Source of the DNA: Brachionus manjavacas | Lineage: Eukaryota; Rotifera; Eurotatoria; Ploima; Brachionidae | Direction: 5' to 3' | Assembly: GCA_019054805.1 (NCBI GenBank) | Contig: JAHQIY010000006.1 | Coordinates: forward strand, 4,836,001 to 4,900,000 | DNA length: 64,000 bases | In this document: positions 32,765 through 45,574 of the stretch, in pieces | Numbering within the stretch: the first letter of the stretch is position 1 | Layout of the letters: every line of letters starts with the position of its first letter | Notes under the pieces: model-generated | Databases searched by the model: none | What the model saw: the letters and a program-made list of their open reading frames with translations, nothing else | What the model was told of the DNA's origin: nothing | Position numbers and translations under genes: made by a program

Positions 32765-35700
32765 ATTAATTAATTTAGTATTCAAATTATTTTCAACTTG
32801 CTAAATGGAAATCGATTATTTTTATTAATATTAAAAAAATTTTGATTCATATTCTTAAAAAAATAATTTAATTAAAGCTTATTTTATTAAATCAAAACAT
32901 TATTTTTATTTACAAATATTAAATTTAAGATTTTTATTTTTATTGAACGCAATTGACTCACGCATGCAGCTTAATCTTTATCTTTATTTAATTTTTCAAT
33001 ACAGTTGTTCTTTGAATCATGGCTTTAACGTAATTTTACTTAAAATTACTAAAATTTATGTGAAACCATTAAGGATCAAAAAGTGGACATGTTTTGCGTA
33101 ATTTTTGGTAATTTTTCGATTGTTAAATGGACAAAAATGGCATTCAAATAAAAAAAAAATTTCAAAATTTTTTTAGAATTATCTAAGAGTGGTTAATTTT
33201 ATGTGAATTTCAATAATTTCTTTTTACCATCTTAGCGGATAATGGGTAGGCGCTCTTCTCATTTTTCTGTACCTTTTTGGACAACGGCTCCGATCTGACA
33301 CATATGTTACTGCATCGAGTTGATCATATACACCTCAATTGTTACACAGTCACAAAAAATTAATGAAATCCATTTTATCTGAATTTCTATAGCCAATTCA
33401 ATATTCCCAATTATTGAACCATTAATCATCATTCATATCATCAAAATAATTTTAAAGATTCATTATGCAAGATAAAGGAAGAGGAACAAAAGATACTCAA
33501 ATAAAGAAGAAACAGAATTTCCCATAAAAAAAAGGCAAAAAAATAAGATATAAAAAGTTGTGAAACGCTTTAGCTCTAGAGTAAAAAAAGTAGAAAATGT
33601 AAACAAGTTTAGCCAGAATGTATTTCATATTTTTTAAGCTTACTTTAATTATTTTTATTTATTTAGTATTTTAAACGACTTTTTAAAAGTAGATTTTTTT
33701 ACTTAATTTTTCTTACACATCTAAAAACTTAATTTAATTTTTCTAATCTTTGTGTCTATGAGGCTTAATTCATTCAAACAAATACAATAAAATAAAATAA
33801 TTAGTTAATTGGTTTACTTACATAATTCAGTCAGTTTTAAGAGCATATTCTATAACGAAGCGAGTACACACAATTTTTAAGTTTTTTTGAGCACATATGC
33901 AGGACACATAAAGCAACTGATTGAAAAACATATTTTTTTTAACGTCATTTAATTAAAGCTTAAAGTTTCAAATGAATTAAAATTTTCTCTTCGGAACATA
34001 TGAAAAAAATTAAATAGATACTTAACTTTTTAAGTAATTCATGAGAGTAAAATTTTGGTCATTTCTTCTAAACAACTTTTGAACGATAAAACATTTAAAA
34101 TAATCAAGGGCTTATTTTAATCTTTTTTTATTGCTCTTTGAAATTAGATATTAAACAAATATATTATTTTGATAGAATTTAGAGGACATGTCTGATTTTT
34201 AGATTAAGGAATTCAAGGCCTTTTTGATATAGTAAATAATGAGACAACTTTTTTAATTTTCTTAATTGTTTAAGTTTATTAAAAATTTGTACAAAATTTG
34301 GTTCAATATTTTTAAAATAAATTTTTTTACCACCAATTTTTTCAAAACCCAGATTTTATTTAAAAGTATTGTCTGCTGTTAAAGCTGGTGAATAACTAGC
34401 TATGAAACAGTTTATCCTTTTAAATTTTTTAAATATTCTATAACATTTGAATTTTATTTAACTCAATGATTTGAGCCTTGGATTATTAACAGGTACTGCG
34501 AATTAGAGGCGCAGTATGATGAAGGTGATGAATTTACTCTGTGCTAATTTTAAAATAGTTAATTTAAAGTAGTAAATAAAAATTTGAGCCCTACTCATAT
34601 TATATAAAAATAAATGCTTTTTAAAACACATGTATGATTATATTATGTTTTGTCTAGCTTTGTTTAATCATCGAAAAAAATAAATAGATAAAGTATAATA
34701 TGTACTCATGAATAGAATTTTTAAAGTTCTTCGTTTCACAAAATTTTAAAATATCATTTGTTAAAATTTGCCTGCCTATTTGAGAAAAATTCAAATAATA
34801 AAGTTGTCGAAAATTTCATTTGTTTTATAATATTCAAAATATTATAAGACAATTTTTATATCTCTTAAAATAATTTATGATTTGAAGTTATTTTTTATTT
34901 AGGGAGTGTTTAGAAACTTTTGGTTTATGATTTTAAAATTATATAATTAATTTAGAGGGCTTGGTAAAATAAACTCTTTTGAAGGCAAGAATTTTTATTA
35001 TAATTTTTTATTTTTAATGAGTAGAAATAAATGTGCTTTTGTTAAAAAACGTGAGTTACTCCTTTGTTTTCTCAGGCACATTTTTTCAATGAACATTGAA
35101 GCAAGTAGATATTCTATGAAATTTAAAGCGAAAATCATCAAATTGAAATCAATATAAATAATTTAATATTTTTGAAATTTTGACTACCTAAAATGTTTTA
35201 AATAAATTTTCTATTTGTCATTTTTTGATTTTTGAATTTTGTTTGAATTTCAGGTTATTAACATTCGAATTTATGCTTACTTTGACTAAGGTGAATTTAA
35301 AGCAAATAAAAGTTTTCCAAAATATCGATCAACATTTTTAAAGTTTCTATTAATTATTCCTTATATATTATTAGTATCGACAGAATTTTTTAAAAAGTTC
35401 TTGAACCAATTTTTTTTAATTTATTCCAAAATTTGTTGCTATTTTCATTTAATTAAATGTTTATTTAGTTGATTTTTTTCAAAATTATGAAAACAAAGAA
35501 TTCAATTATTGGCATGAAAAATATTGTTTTTTCCTTTTTTAAATTCGAAAAAAAAAAAATTTAAAATTGAAAGGATTGATTTTATCCAGTTAAATACTTG
35601 TCATTAATACAAAAAAATTTTTAAACAACGTTATAAATCAATAAAATATAAAATATAAATATTGTTAGAATTTTTTAAATATTGATTGATGATTCTTTTA

Positions 35701-37632
35701 AAAATTTAACATATCTTTTTATTATAATTGATATTTGCGCTTTAATCAGTTTGTTTTTCAGATTGATTTGAAATAAAAGTTGATCAAAAATGACTCTCTT
35801 TAATGCGGTTGAAAAAAAAAGATAAAAAATTTATAAAAAGAACAATAACATGAACGTTGCTTGTTTTTTTTTCTTATTACTTAATTATAATGTGTATGAC
35901 TAAACTCGATTTATTTTACCAGAATCAAATTTTATTTCAAAAATTAAGAATTTTTAACAATTATAAATACATAGTATCACTTGAAAAATTCTCAAAAAGA
36001 ACAAAAATTTTTAATCAAAAAATAGATGTTAAAATTTTCGGATCTTATTTTTAAATTATATCTGTTTGCTTTAAGATTCTTATCGAATTTTGATTTATTA
36101 CGAAATAAAGTAAAATATTTGGTCATTGTTTATCGACTGAGAAATTCTTTTGTATTTTATAAAATTAATTTTTATGTCTCCTTAACCTCACCACTATTTG
36201 AAAAATTAAATTCAACATGATAGATAAAACATTAAAAAATACATTTTTAAAGTGATCTATAATTTAAAAGGTTTTATTGATAATTAAATTTTTTGATGAT
36301 ATTTTTTTTTTAAAAATAAAAATAAGCTGACGAAAAAGGTAATTGTTTGTTTTAAATTTTACTTTCAGTGTTTTTTTACACATCACAACTAAACAAATAA
36401 ATGTTATTAATAAATTCTGTTAAAATTAAATCAACTTAAAAGCATGATATTTACAGAAAATTTTGGCATTTTGTTTAATTTGCTTAATTTAATTATTGAA
36501 GGTTAGAAATTTTGAAATTTCTATAATTTCATTTCATGACTTTTTAAAAATACCAAAAAGCTGAGAATATTTTTAATTTTTTTCTTCTCTAAATAAAAAT
36601 AAGTAAACTTAGTAAATTAAATGCGAATTTAAATTAAAATTACATGGTAACCAGAGTTAAAACCTGATTTTGAAAATTTCAATAATGTCCAATTTAAAAT
36701 TGAATTAAAGTTTTTGTTTAAAATCAAGTCGATGACTTGTTTTAAAAGCAAATAAATTTATTTTGACAGAATGTCGATCGAAATTGGAAAAATTCTTCCA
36801 ACTGACCCAGATCAAATATTTGAATTGCTCTACTTTTAAAATTAATTTGATTAAACTAAAGCTGTCTCTTGAGTATTAAAAAATGCGAACCATACGATCA
36901 AACATTTCATCACTCGAAATACAATTAGATTCTAATTTAATTATGATCAAAAAATTTTAGAAAATTTTAATATTTATAATCTTTATCGATTAGCTTTTAC
37001 TGCCTACTTTCATATTAAAAAAGAACCCTGCTTTATCATTCTAAGCAGTGTTATTTGTTAATCAAAAAAAAATTTTCACTATTTTTAATGATCTATAAAA
37101 AAAGATAAAAAAAAATATTAATTTAAAAATTTTATTAAATTTAAATTAAATTACACTTGTTTCAAAGTTAAAAATTAACCAAAACAATCAAAAAAAATAT
37201 AAAAAAAAAAAAAACATTTATTAACATTTTAAAGGATGATCAAAAACAAATCTGAAATGTCAAATACTAGACATTAAAATAAGAAGAAAAAAAAATCTTA
37301 AAAAATCTATATATGGAATCTTTAGCTGTTCAAATAAATACTCTTTTTTTTAAACACTGCAAAAATTTATTTTAGCTTTTCTCATAAACTGGAATAAAAA
37401 AAGTCCTAAACGTCCTGTTGAATTTACGTTCTCGTAAATTGATAAAATTTAGACCAAGTAAATATATATATATATATAAATATATATTGGTATACATAAA
37501 CGCCTTTAGTTAAGAATTATAAAGAAACATATTAACACCAGAATACAACAAATTGAGCAAAAAAAAAATAAAGAAGAAAAAAAAAGAAGAAAAAAAAAGA
37601 AAATAATAAAAAAAAATAAATAAAAATTTAAT
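32765..37632. other. Long AT-rich non-coding stretch
   Basis: About 4.9 kb between TBC1D7 and the large nuclear receptor. It contains R1 copy C and a short TA microsatellite near 37463-37490 in what is probably the receptor's 3' UTR. Two overlapping small open frames (35857-36220) are AT-driven and unsupported. No gene was seen. Confidence 0.6.
33230..33345 (-). repeat. Dispersed repeat family R1, copy C
   Basis: On the minus strand it reads like copy B (12643-12760), sharing GATCAACTCGATGCAGTAAC, GTGTCAGATCGGAGCCGTTG and an ATTATCCGCTAAGAT end. The start also matches copy A, AACTCGATGCAGTTAC in that copy. Confidence 0.7.
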
Positions 37633-39450
37633 TTAGGATTCAGACTCGTTACTGTTGGGCTGTGAAAAAGGTGATGCCTGGACCGAGGGCGACGAGACCG
37701 ACGACATGCTCATTTGGCCCGAATTGGACGAGCTCGGTGTCAAAATGGTGAGCACCGAGTCGGCATTTGTGTTCGACTTGGCCTGCTCGTCAGCGTCGCC
37801 GTCACCGCCTGCAAACTGTTCTTTGGCATCCACTTCCATTTGCTGCTGCGAGTCGGTCTTTAGTTTCATGATCTCGTCCTTTTTGTGCGCTATGAACGAG
37901 AGTGGAAATGGTTCGAGCTGAGCGGGATCCGCGTCCAACAAAATGGAGCTGTGTATTTCACTGAGAGTCCTGAGCTCGATGAGCTTAAGCAACAGCTTGT
38001 TGTACACCCTGGTGGTGTTCTCGTTCAGACCAAATTTCCAAATCATGTACTTTTTGAGCAAGAGCGAATACTTGGCTTGAATTTGGAAAATTTTTGCCCT
38101 GTCCTTGAGATCGCGCCGGTCCGGCGAGAACAAAATGAGCGGCAAAAAGAGAATGAGAGTGGCCTCGTCTATGCTGAGCTCGTTCATCGCTTTCAGAAAA
38201 CAAATGGTCTTCTCGAACACGTCCTCGCTCCAAATCAGCTTCAAAAAGTCCAGCTGAATGTTAGAATTGTTGGCGCCCTTTAGCTCTCGGTCTTTGCTGA
38301 TCATATTGTCGAATTTGTTGGCCTGGGCGTCGTACAGCGACGACGACGAACATATGGTCACTTCCATGGTGCCGCCCTGCAGCAAACACATCTGGTCGTT
38401 GAGGTGCAGCTTGCGAAAGTCCGGTATGAGCTTGGCAAATGTGACCACGCGCTTCACCGGCTGCACTATGAAATTGGCCAGGATCACTTTGGCCATTTTT
38501 TTCAGCGAGCTCTCGCTCTGCGTCTGGAACAAGGTGGCAAACTTTTTCTGCACATTCATGTCCATGGCGTTGTATTTGCGCGAATGGTAGTAGGCTATGG
38601 ACAAGCGGTCGATTAGGTCTTTTTCGTACGAGGTCAAGTTGAGGCCGTGGGCGCGCACGCTTATGCCCTCCACGCCGAACTTGTTCAGGTCGCTTTTGGC
38701 CGAGTCGGCCGCGGGCGAGCCCGTCTCCTCGTCGCTGTTCGAACACTGGGTCATCGTTTTTGTCTCGTTCTCGTCCTTGCTCTCCGCTTCCATCGGCGTC
38801 TCCTGCTTGGGCTTGTTCTTGCGTCTGTTGCCGTACTTTTGGTGCCGCTCGTCGTCCGACAGCACCCATTTGGGCCTCATGCCGATCGACAAACACGTCT
38901 TGTAGCGGCAAAATTGGCAGATTTTGCGCGTGTTCGTGTTCATTTTGCACTCGCCCGAATACGAACACTTGTAGTCTTCGAAGCGGTTTTTTTGGACCGA
39001 GCGGCGAAAGAACGCCTTGCACGACTCGCACGATATGCCGCCGAAGTGTGAGCCAGTCGACTTGTCGCCGCACACGTGACACTTGCTCTCATCGACTGCA
39101 TACTGTTGGTGCTGGTGCTGCTGCTGCTGCTGTTGGCTCAGGTTGGCCAGGATGAGGTTGGCGCCCGCCGAATTGTTGAGCAGATAGGCGGTGGCTGCGG
39201 CGGCCGCGGCTGTGTTGGCCGCGTGCGAGCCCTGGCTGTTCAGCGACGAGTTTATGAAGGTGTTTATGACGCCGCCCAGCGAGCTGTTCAGCTGGCTGGC
39301 GCCCATGCTCGACATTGACATCGACTTGGTCAGTAGGGCGTTGTTGTTGTTTGCGTCGAGTTTGAAATTGGCGCGCGATGTTTGGCCAAGTGCCGAAAAA
39401 CGACCTTGACCTTGATTAAGCATGTTGAAATTATTGGCCGATTTGGGCAT
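37633..39450 (-). CDS. Nuclear receptor, NR1-like with ESCKA P-box (HR96/NR1J-type affinity)
   Basis: Ligand-regulated transcription factor, 605 aa in one coding exon. The N-terminal region is Asn/Ser-rich with poly-Ala (about 79-86) and a Gln/His run (106-116). The DNA-binding domain at about 124-195 has two C4 fingers: CHVCGDKSTGSHFGG, P-box CESCKAFFRRS, CSYSGEC, and CQFCRYKTCLSIGM. A hinge of about 70 residues precedes the LBD at about 270-525 (VILANFIVQPVKRVVTFAKL, DQMCLLQGG, LSIDEATLILFLPLILFSPDRRDL, KKYMIWKFG). An acidic AF-2 helix is not clear (DPAQLEPFPLSFI). The tail is Ser/Gln-rich. The ESCKA P-box is that of HR96/VDR-type NR1 receptors, but exact orthology is unresolved. The exon is far richer in G and C than its neighbours. 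The ATG follows a plausible acceptor (TATATAG), so a 5' UTR exon is likely. Confidence 0.95.
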   Translation of the reverse strand: MPKSANNFNMLNQGQGRFSALGQTSRANFKLDANNNNALLTKSMSMSSMGASQLNSSLGGVINTFINSSLNSQGSHAANTAAAAAATAYLLNNSAGANLILANLSQQQQQQHQHQQYAVDESKCHVCGDKSTGSHFGGISCESCKAFFRRSVQKNRFEDYKCSYSGECKMNTNTRKICQFCRYKTCLSIGMRPKWVLSDDERHQKYGNRRKNKPKQETPMEAESKDENETKTMTQCSNSDEETGSPAADSAKSDLNKFGVEGISVRAHGLNLTSYEKDLIDRLSIAYYHSRKYNAMDMNVQKKFATLFQTQSESSLKKMAKVILANFIVQPVKRVVTFAKLIPDFRKLHLNDQMCLLQGGTMEVTICSSSSLYDAQANKFDNMISKDRELKGANNSNIQLDFLKLIWSEDVFEKTICFLKAMNELSIDEATLILFLPLILFSPDRRDLKDRAKIFQIQAKYSLLLKKYMIWKFGLNENTTRVYNKLLLKLIELRTLSEIHSSILLDADPAQLEPFPLSFIAHKKDEIMKLKTDSQQQMEVDAKEQFAGGDGDADEQAKSNTNADSVLTILTPSSSNSGQMSMSSVSSPSVQASPFSQPNSNESES

Positions 39451-40511
39451 CTATATATCTATGCAAAAATGGATAGGAAAAAAAATTATTTTTTTTTTCA
39501 AATTTAAATTTATGATTTAAAGGCAGGAAAAAAATTATAAAAAAAAAAAGAAAAAAAAGGTTAGTTTTTATTTTATGATATTTTAAATATACTCGAATAA
39601 TAAATCAAAATGTTCTTAAATATAAATACAGTGATTAAAGTACATTTTTTTTTCTCTTTTTCTTTTTCTTTTTGTGTTCACTTTGTTGGCTAAGAGTGCA
39701 TTTCGGCTGGTTATGGCCAAGATTAATTATCTCTATTTTCGGACTCGAGTTCTCGAGTTTAAATGAACTCGTATCTAATTACGGGTATATAGGTGTCCGG
39801 TGGCCGCTGGTTGACGCGACCTGACCCTGGCGCCCGCCACCTAGCCACTCACACACACACTCACATTTTTGCAAATTTTCTTTATTTTTCTACTTAAAAC
39901 TCTAGTCTATAAAGTAAAATTCTACCATCATAAGCGTGTTAAATAAATTAACAACAACAACAACAAAAATGAGTGAGAGCAAAAACTAAAATTATAAAAT
40001 TTTATTTTTTTTAACAAAAAATCAACTCTTTGGTTGCTACTATTGGTTGATAGGTAGCTAGCTCATTTGCTTGCTGAATGCTTGTCGTAATAATAATGTT
40101 AGAATTTTGTTGAATTTTTGCGTTCTTATATAATTAGGTACGTGTGGATACGAATGGAAAAATGATGGAAGAAATTGAATTGAAGAAAAGAGAGAGGGAA
40201 TGAGAGTGAGAGAGAGAGAGAGAGAGAGAGGGTTGATTGAATAATTTCGACATTTTAAAGAATAGAATTTACAGAATTATGCTTGAGTATTGGGAGAGGC
40301 ATTAGGTGCCCGGTGGCACATCCAAAAATAGAAAAAAAGCATAAATTATTTAAATCTGTGCTTGAAATGCGGCTTGAAATTTGCACGAACATAATTTTGA
40401 AAAAAAAAATTTCAAAAAAATTTAATGTGTGTATAGCACACACTTTTATGCCTCTAAAATATTCAAAACACATGACTCTAGCTTTCATAAAGAGTTGAGT
40501 AAAATAATAAA
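39451..40511. promoter_or_regulatory. Divergent upstream region between the nuclear receptor and WDR45B
   Basis: About 1 kb. Includes a GC-rich patch (39795-39845), a short CA run (39851-39862), AAC repeats (39950-39966) and a perfect GA microsatellite (about 40210-40231). The two flanking genes are transcribed away from each other, so promoters and 5' UTR of both are expected here. No precise elements are identified. Confidence 0.45.
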
Positions 40512-43050
40512 ATGGCTAATGATGGAATATTGTTCATCGGGTTCAATCAAGACTCAGGTGGGTGTCCAGGCACACTTTTTGTCAAAATTAACAGCACTTT
40601 GACTTTAGAATGCTTTATGTGTGGTCTGGAGGACGGCTACCGCATTTATAATACCGACCCGCTCAAAGAAAATGCCCGAGAAGGTAACAAATAAACTAAA
40701 TGTTTTTCTTTAATTTAACCTGAGATCTTAGTCGATTTAAATTGTTTAGCTAATTTTTTAATTAATAATCTTAAAAGTTGACTTGATTTTCTTTTGCAAA
40801 ACCAGTGTTTGATAAATTAATATTTTTTGGTATAAAAAATGTATCAATATAAATATGCTAAAGGTATTTTGTTACCTTGATTTTACGAAAATCATGCATC
40901 ACATTAAAAAATATGTCTCCAAAAGAACCCTTTTGACAGGCATGTAAAATATTTTTTTTTTATTTGGATTATTCCAAAAAGACAATTTAAAAATTTTTTA
41001 GCTTCGAAAAATTCTAATTTAAAATAAACATAAAAATTTGAATCAAGCAAATAGTTATGGCATTTTTAGATGATTGTTGGGTTATCTGAAAAAGAAAAAT
41101 TTCACGATTTAATTATTTAGAACAAAAAATAAATTAAAAATGAACAAAAAAAAAGAAAAATTAGTATAATTTTTTTTTTTCTAAATGTCTAAAACTGATT
41201 CTGAAAATTCCATCACCTAAATTCAAATTTTTTCTGCAATTTATTTTTTAATTCCAATGAATTGTTTACTTTGCAGACTTCCTGAATAAACTAAATTCGG
41301 CTACTGCATTCTTTTATCAGCTGATATAATTAATTTATTTTAGGCTTTTAGATGCATATAAATTTTTATATTTTAACAAAAATTTCTAGTCGATTTTTAA
41401 AATCGATTTTCAGCATCAATTATCTTTTACCTAAGCTATTTTATTCTAATTTTTGTTTGTTTTGAAAAAAATAATTTTCTACTTAAGATGAAGGCGGCGT
41501 GAAGCACGTAGAGATGCTCTACCGATGTAACTATGTCGGCATAGTCGGTGGAGGCAAGAATCCCAAATACCCGAGAAACAAAGGTGCTTGCCACTCAACT
41601 AAATTCCTTTTCCTACTCTGATTAATTATTTTTTTCTAAACAGCGATTGTATGGGATGACTATCAAAAAAAAGTTGCTATTTCTCTTGAATTTAAAATAG
41701 AAGTGTTTTCGATTAAGCTTCGCAGAGACAGGTAATTATTTTGACATGTAAATTCTCCAGATATTGATAGCCAAATGCGGTCCATTCTCACCATGGTCCT
41801 TTCTCAGATTAATATTCATGTCTCGCTTGACTAATCAGTGAATATTTTTGCATTAATTAAAATTTCAACAAAAAAAATCCCCATCTACTTTTTTGATTTA
41901 ATTTTTTTCAACTTCAAAAAAAAAAGAATAGCTGTTGTTTTCGATAAGTTTATCAAAGTGTACTCATTTAGTCAAACACCTCAATTCATGCATGTGTTTG
42001 ACACTTATCCAAATGCAAATGGTCTGTGCTGTCTGTGCTCACACAGCACCAATTCGTATCTAGCCTATCCAAGCGATAAAAAGCCAGGCTGGGTAGAAAT
42101 TGTCGATTTGTTCAACACAGAAAAACCATCTGTCAAAATAGAGGCCCATGACAACCCTATCACCTGTATGGCCATGAGCAACGACGGCACCAAAATGGCC
42201 ACCGCATCAACCAAGGTACCTAGCTCTCTGCTTAGCTTAATTCTAAAGCTTACTCATTTAGGGGACGCTGATCCGCGTGTTCGAGTCAGAAGGGGGAACT
42301 TTGCTTCATGAGTTAAGAAGAGGCGCCAACAGTGCTAACATTTTTTGGTACGTAGTCTCAATTTTAGTTCCAGCAACAACAAAAAAATTATTTTAACAAA
42401 AAAGTATAAATTTTAATAAACAAGCAACCAAGTTGTGTGTGTCTAGTGACCATGGTACTGTGCACGTGTTTATCCTTGACTCACCTGAGAAAAATAGTCG
42501 ATCATCGTAAGCCTTAATCAAACGCATAATTTCTGCACTTAATTCTCTCAAATAATTAATTGAAATAAAATTGTTATTTAAATCGATTTATTTTCGATTA
42601 AATAAAATTGAGAATTAAATGCTAATTTATGCCAGTTAATAATTTATTTTTTTTAAAGATTGGCAAATGCCACCTTTTTACCAAAATATTTTCAGTCCAA
42701 ATGGAGCTCGTTTAAATTCGAAGTTAATAATCATAGCAAATTTATATGCGCTTTTTCCCAAAATTTGGACCAACACTCAATAATAGGTAAAAGATGACAA
42801 TTTTTTTCCTATTTTTTTACTAAGGCTCATATTGACTTAATTTGTGAGATTACTTTCGCTACACTTGACTAATTCTCCCATTTACATTAATATACGGTCT
42901 AATTATCTGTGGACGTATTTGTCTAAATTTTAATTTTTAGCACTATGCTCCGATGGAACTTACTACAAGTATTTGCTTGACAATGCAAACGACACTAAGA
43001 GTTGTCAATTGGAGAGCTGCACAAAGTTTTTGGAGCTTACCTCAAGATGA
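40512..43050 (+). CDS. WDR45B: WIPI3-type PROPPIN (WD repeat domain phosphoinositide-interacting protein)
   Basis: Seven-bladed beta-propeller that binds PI3P/PI(3,5)P2 on membranes and takes part in autophagosome formation. Nine exons, 40512-40557, 40609-40683, 41488-41583, 41644-41731, 41927-42215, 42262-42347, 42405-42506, 42659-42786 and 42941-43050, close in phase to 339 aa (human WDR45B 344). Landmarks: [91 protein letters not shown], the lipid-binding LRRG in [44 protein letters not shown] and [15 protein letters not shown] rather than FRRG, plus the sequence around GGGKNPKYP, favours WIPI3/WDR45B over WIPI1/2. Introns 2, 4 and several later ones are longer than average; intron 2 is about 800 bp. 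Confidence 0.95.
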
Positions 43051-45574
43051 GATTACTAAAATTGTTAAAGAGTCGATTGCTAAATGATAAGTACTTTATC
43101 AATAGAGCAATTATTGTAAATTTTAAAATTTTTTAAACTCATTAAAAACAAAACTTGCATTCGATTTTAACCGGTCTAAAATAAATTTGTTACAGAAGAC
43201 GATTTTAAAGTAAAAAAAAATTGATTGATATCTTAAAAAATAAAAAAAAAATACAAAATTTATTTCAAAAAAATAACATTTCTTCATATTAAAATTTTAA
43301 AAAAGATAAACAAGAATAGATTTAGAATTATTCTAGGTTCGTACATAACCAGTGTTTGTTTATTTTGTCTGCTGATTTTTATTTTTGACCGCCACTTTTA
43401 CATGAGAAGAACATATTTTTTATTAAATTTTTAAAAATCAGATTTTTCTTACAGTTCAAAAAAAAATATTTAAATTCAAATGTTTTAATTTTTTCCAAAT
43501 CAATCGAAAAAATAATTTAGCCAAAATATTTTTAATAATAAATAGTTAACTGCTTGAAATAAAAACCGTATAAGTTTTTAGAAAATAAACTAGACTAAAT
43601 TAAGAATTAATCTAGGTCCATAACAAGTGCCTACTTATTTTGATCAGATGATTTTTATTTTTTAACTTTATTTTAGACCCCCCATTTGTACTTTTGAAAA
43701 AAAAAAATTTAAATTTTGAATATTTCAAAATCAAATTTAACTTAAAATTGAAGTCAAATAATACAAAATAAACATTATAATTTAGAAGTAAAAATTGCTT
43801 TTAACTAAGTAGAAACGAAAATTATTCAAAGTGAAGTAGGCTTTTATTGGATTTTTAAAATATGCTCGAAAATTACCGAATCTCAGCTAGTCAAACCAAT
43901 CATCTTATAAATTCTTTATATTTTAATAAAATTATAAAATAAATTTTAGCTAATATAACACCAAGTTGTGTTAATTTTTGTTCATTTTTTTGTTTAAATT
44001 GAGAATGTTTAAAAATACAAAATTTACCTCGATTTCTAAAAATTTCTAGTTAAAAAATCTTGTTTTTTTTGTAATAAAATTTTATCTAAAAATTTCGCCA
44101 TGAACATTTAAAATTATCTTAATTCAAATTTGCTTACTACCATTTAGAATAATTTCATTTTTCGCTTTTAGCGATTATTTCGATTTTGCTGGACCCGAAA
44201 ATAAAAATTTGTCCTATTTTCAAAATAGAAAAAAAAACACTTAACTTTGTGAACTAATTATATTTTTTTGCTCTCCTGACCCGGGAATCACAAAAATTCA
44301 ATTAAAAAACTCTTTATAAATGGTTACTAAGCATATTTTATTGATTTATAGCCTTACAAGATCTGATCAATAAGTTTCTGGAAAACGTTCAAATAAAGAA
44401 TATTTTGATTGACAGAATTCAAATAATGTTGCTCAAGATTGCATTTGGAGATCCAATTTGACTGCCAGTTATCAAGCAAGCATTGTAAATATAAACGCTG
44501 ATCTAGGTCGAATGAGAAATTGTTATAATGGTGGTGGATTTTAAAACAAATTAGAATAGATAAAAGAGTTAATTAATTCGAAGTGACCGTGCAAGTCAAA
44601 CTGAGCCGAGATAAGAATTTTTTAGCTTGGCAAAAGCTTTATATCGATCCAAATTTAAGCCAATTATGTTTAATTATTAAAGGAAATGGGGTTTTATTTT
44701 TTCAAGTTTTTCTTTTCTCAAAAATACTTTCTTCCAATTTGTTTTCTGATATTTCATCTCAGAAAAAAAATTCAACAATCTGGCTCGAAACTATGGCAAT
44801 TTGAATAAATTAAATTTAAAATTAAGAATTAATATTTAGCAAAATAACAATAGTACGAAGAAAATAAGGAAAATTTCGGCTAATTTAGCAGCTTTCTAGT
44901 ATTATAACATGACATGCCTGATAAGTCTCACATAAGGCAAGCTTCAAAGTCGCCAACAAAATCTGCTAACACCTAGTCGTCATGTACTCTAAGGCTTCTC
45001 AGTAAAATAGACCTTACTCAAAGCGTTCTTTTAAAAACAAAAAACGAAATAGTTTGAGTATTATTTTAACTTGGACTGACCAGATTTTTTATTATTCTTC
45101 AAATAAAAATCATAAAACCTATCTCTCGTTTAATTCAATTGAAGCCAGACCTCTTTTTCAAAAAAGCCATTAGATCGAATCGATGTTCAGGTAAGCTATT
45201 TTAAAAGTAAACATATTAGAGGCAGTATTGACTAGGTTTTAGGTTTTACTACAAATATAATTTTTCTTTCCAAGTTTAAATTTTCATAATCAACCAACTT
45301 CTAAAGCTTTGGGCAACCAAAAGTATAAATGCATTTATGAATAACCCACTGGCACTGTTCAAGTACCTTTTATTCCTTTGGCAGTGCTGACTTGTTCGGT
45401 AAATCATTTTAATTTAAAACCATTTCACTCTTGGTTTCTAAATTTAAATTAGAACAATTGATTTATTATTAAAATTGAGAAATAAAATTTTTTCAAAAAA
45501 ATTTTTTGATTTTTAGAATTCACCTTTATTGAAAATTTGTGACATAATCTTATGATTTAGATTAATATGAGACT
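43051..45574. other. Mostly AT-rich stretch with unresolved exon-like fragments
   Basis: The first 1.1 kb is plain AT-rich DNA. From about 44170 several short segments sit behind good acceptors or before good donors: 44172-44229 (DYFDFAGPENKNLSYFQN), 44417-44542 (NSNNVAQDCIWRSNL ... GRMRNCYNGGGF, stop), and 45169-45192 followed by CAG|GTAAGC. I could not chain them into a protein or recognise a family. They could be exons of the gene at 45575, of an unknown gene, or noise. Confidence 0.3.

Noticed and set aside
35857..36220. Two overlapping frames of about 65 codons
   Set aside because: Phe/Leu/Ile/Lys/Asn-dominated translations typical of AT-rich non-coding DNA.
37655..39409. Many long open frames on the strand opposite the large nuclear receptor and in its other frames (for example 38261-39082 minus, 38647-39051 plus)
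   Set aside because: The exon is G/C-rich with few A/T-only stop codons, so shadow frames stay open by chance. Only the receptor frame has recognisable domains.
40558..40608. Treating 40512-40694 as one uninterrupted protein
   Set aside because: The stretch is open by chance, but splicing out the 51-bp intron restores the WIPI block FNQD-CF-CG; reading through inserts unrelated residues.
44583..44804. 73-codon open frame
   Set aside because: AT-driven composition, no domain and no convincing splice or start context.
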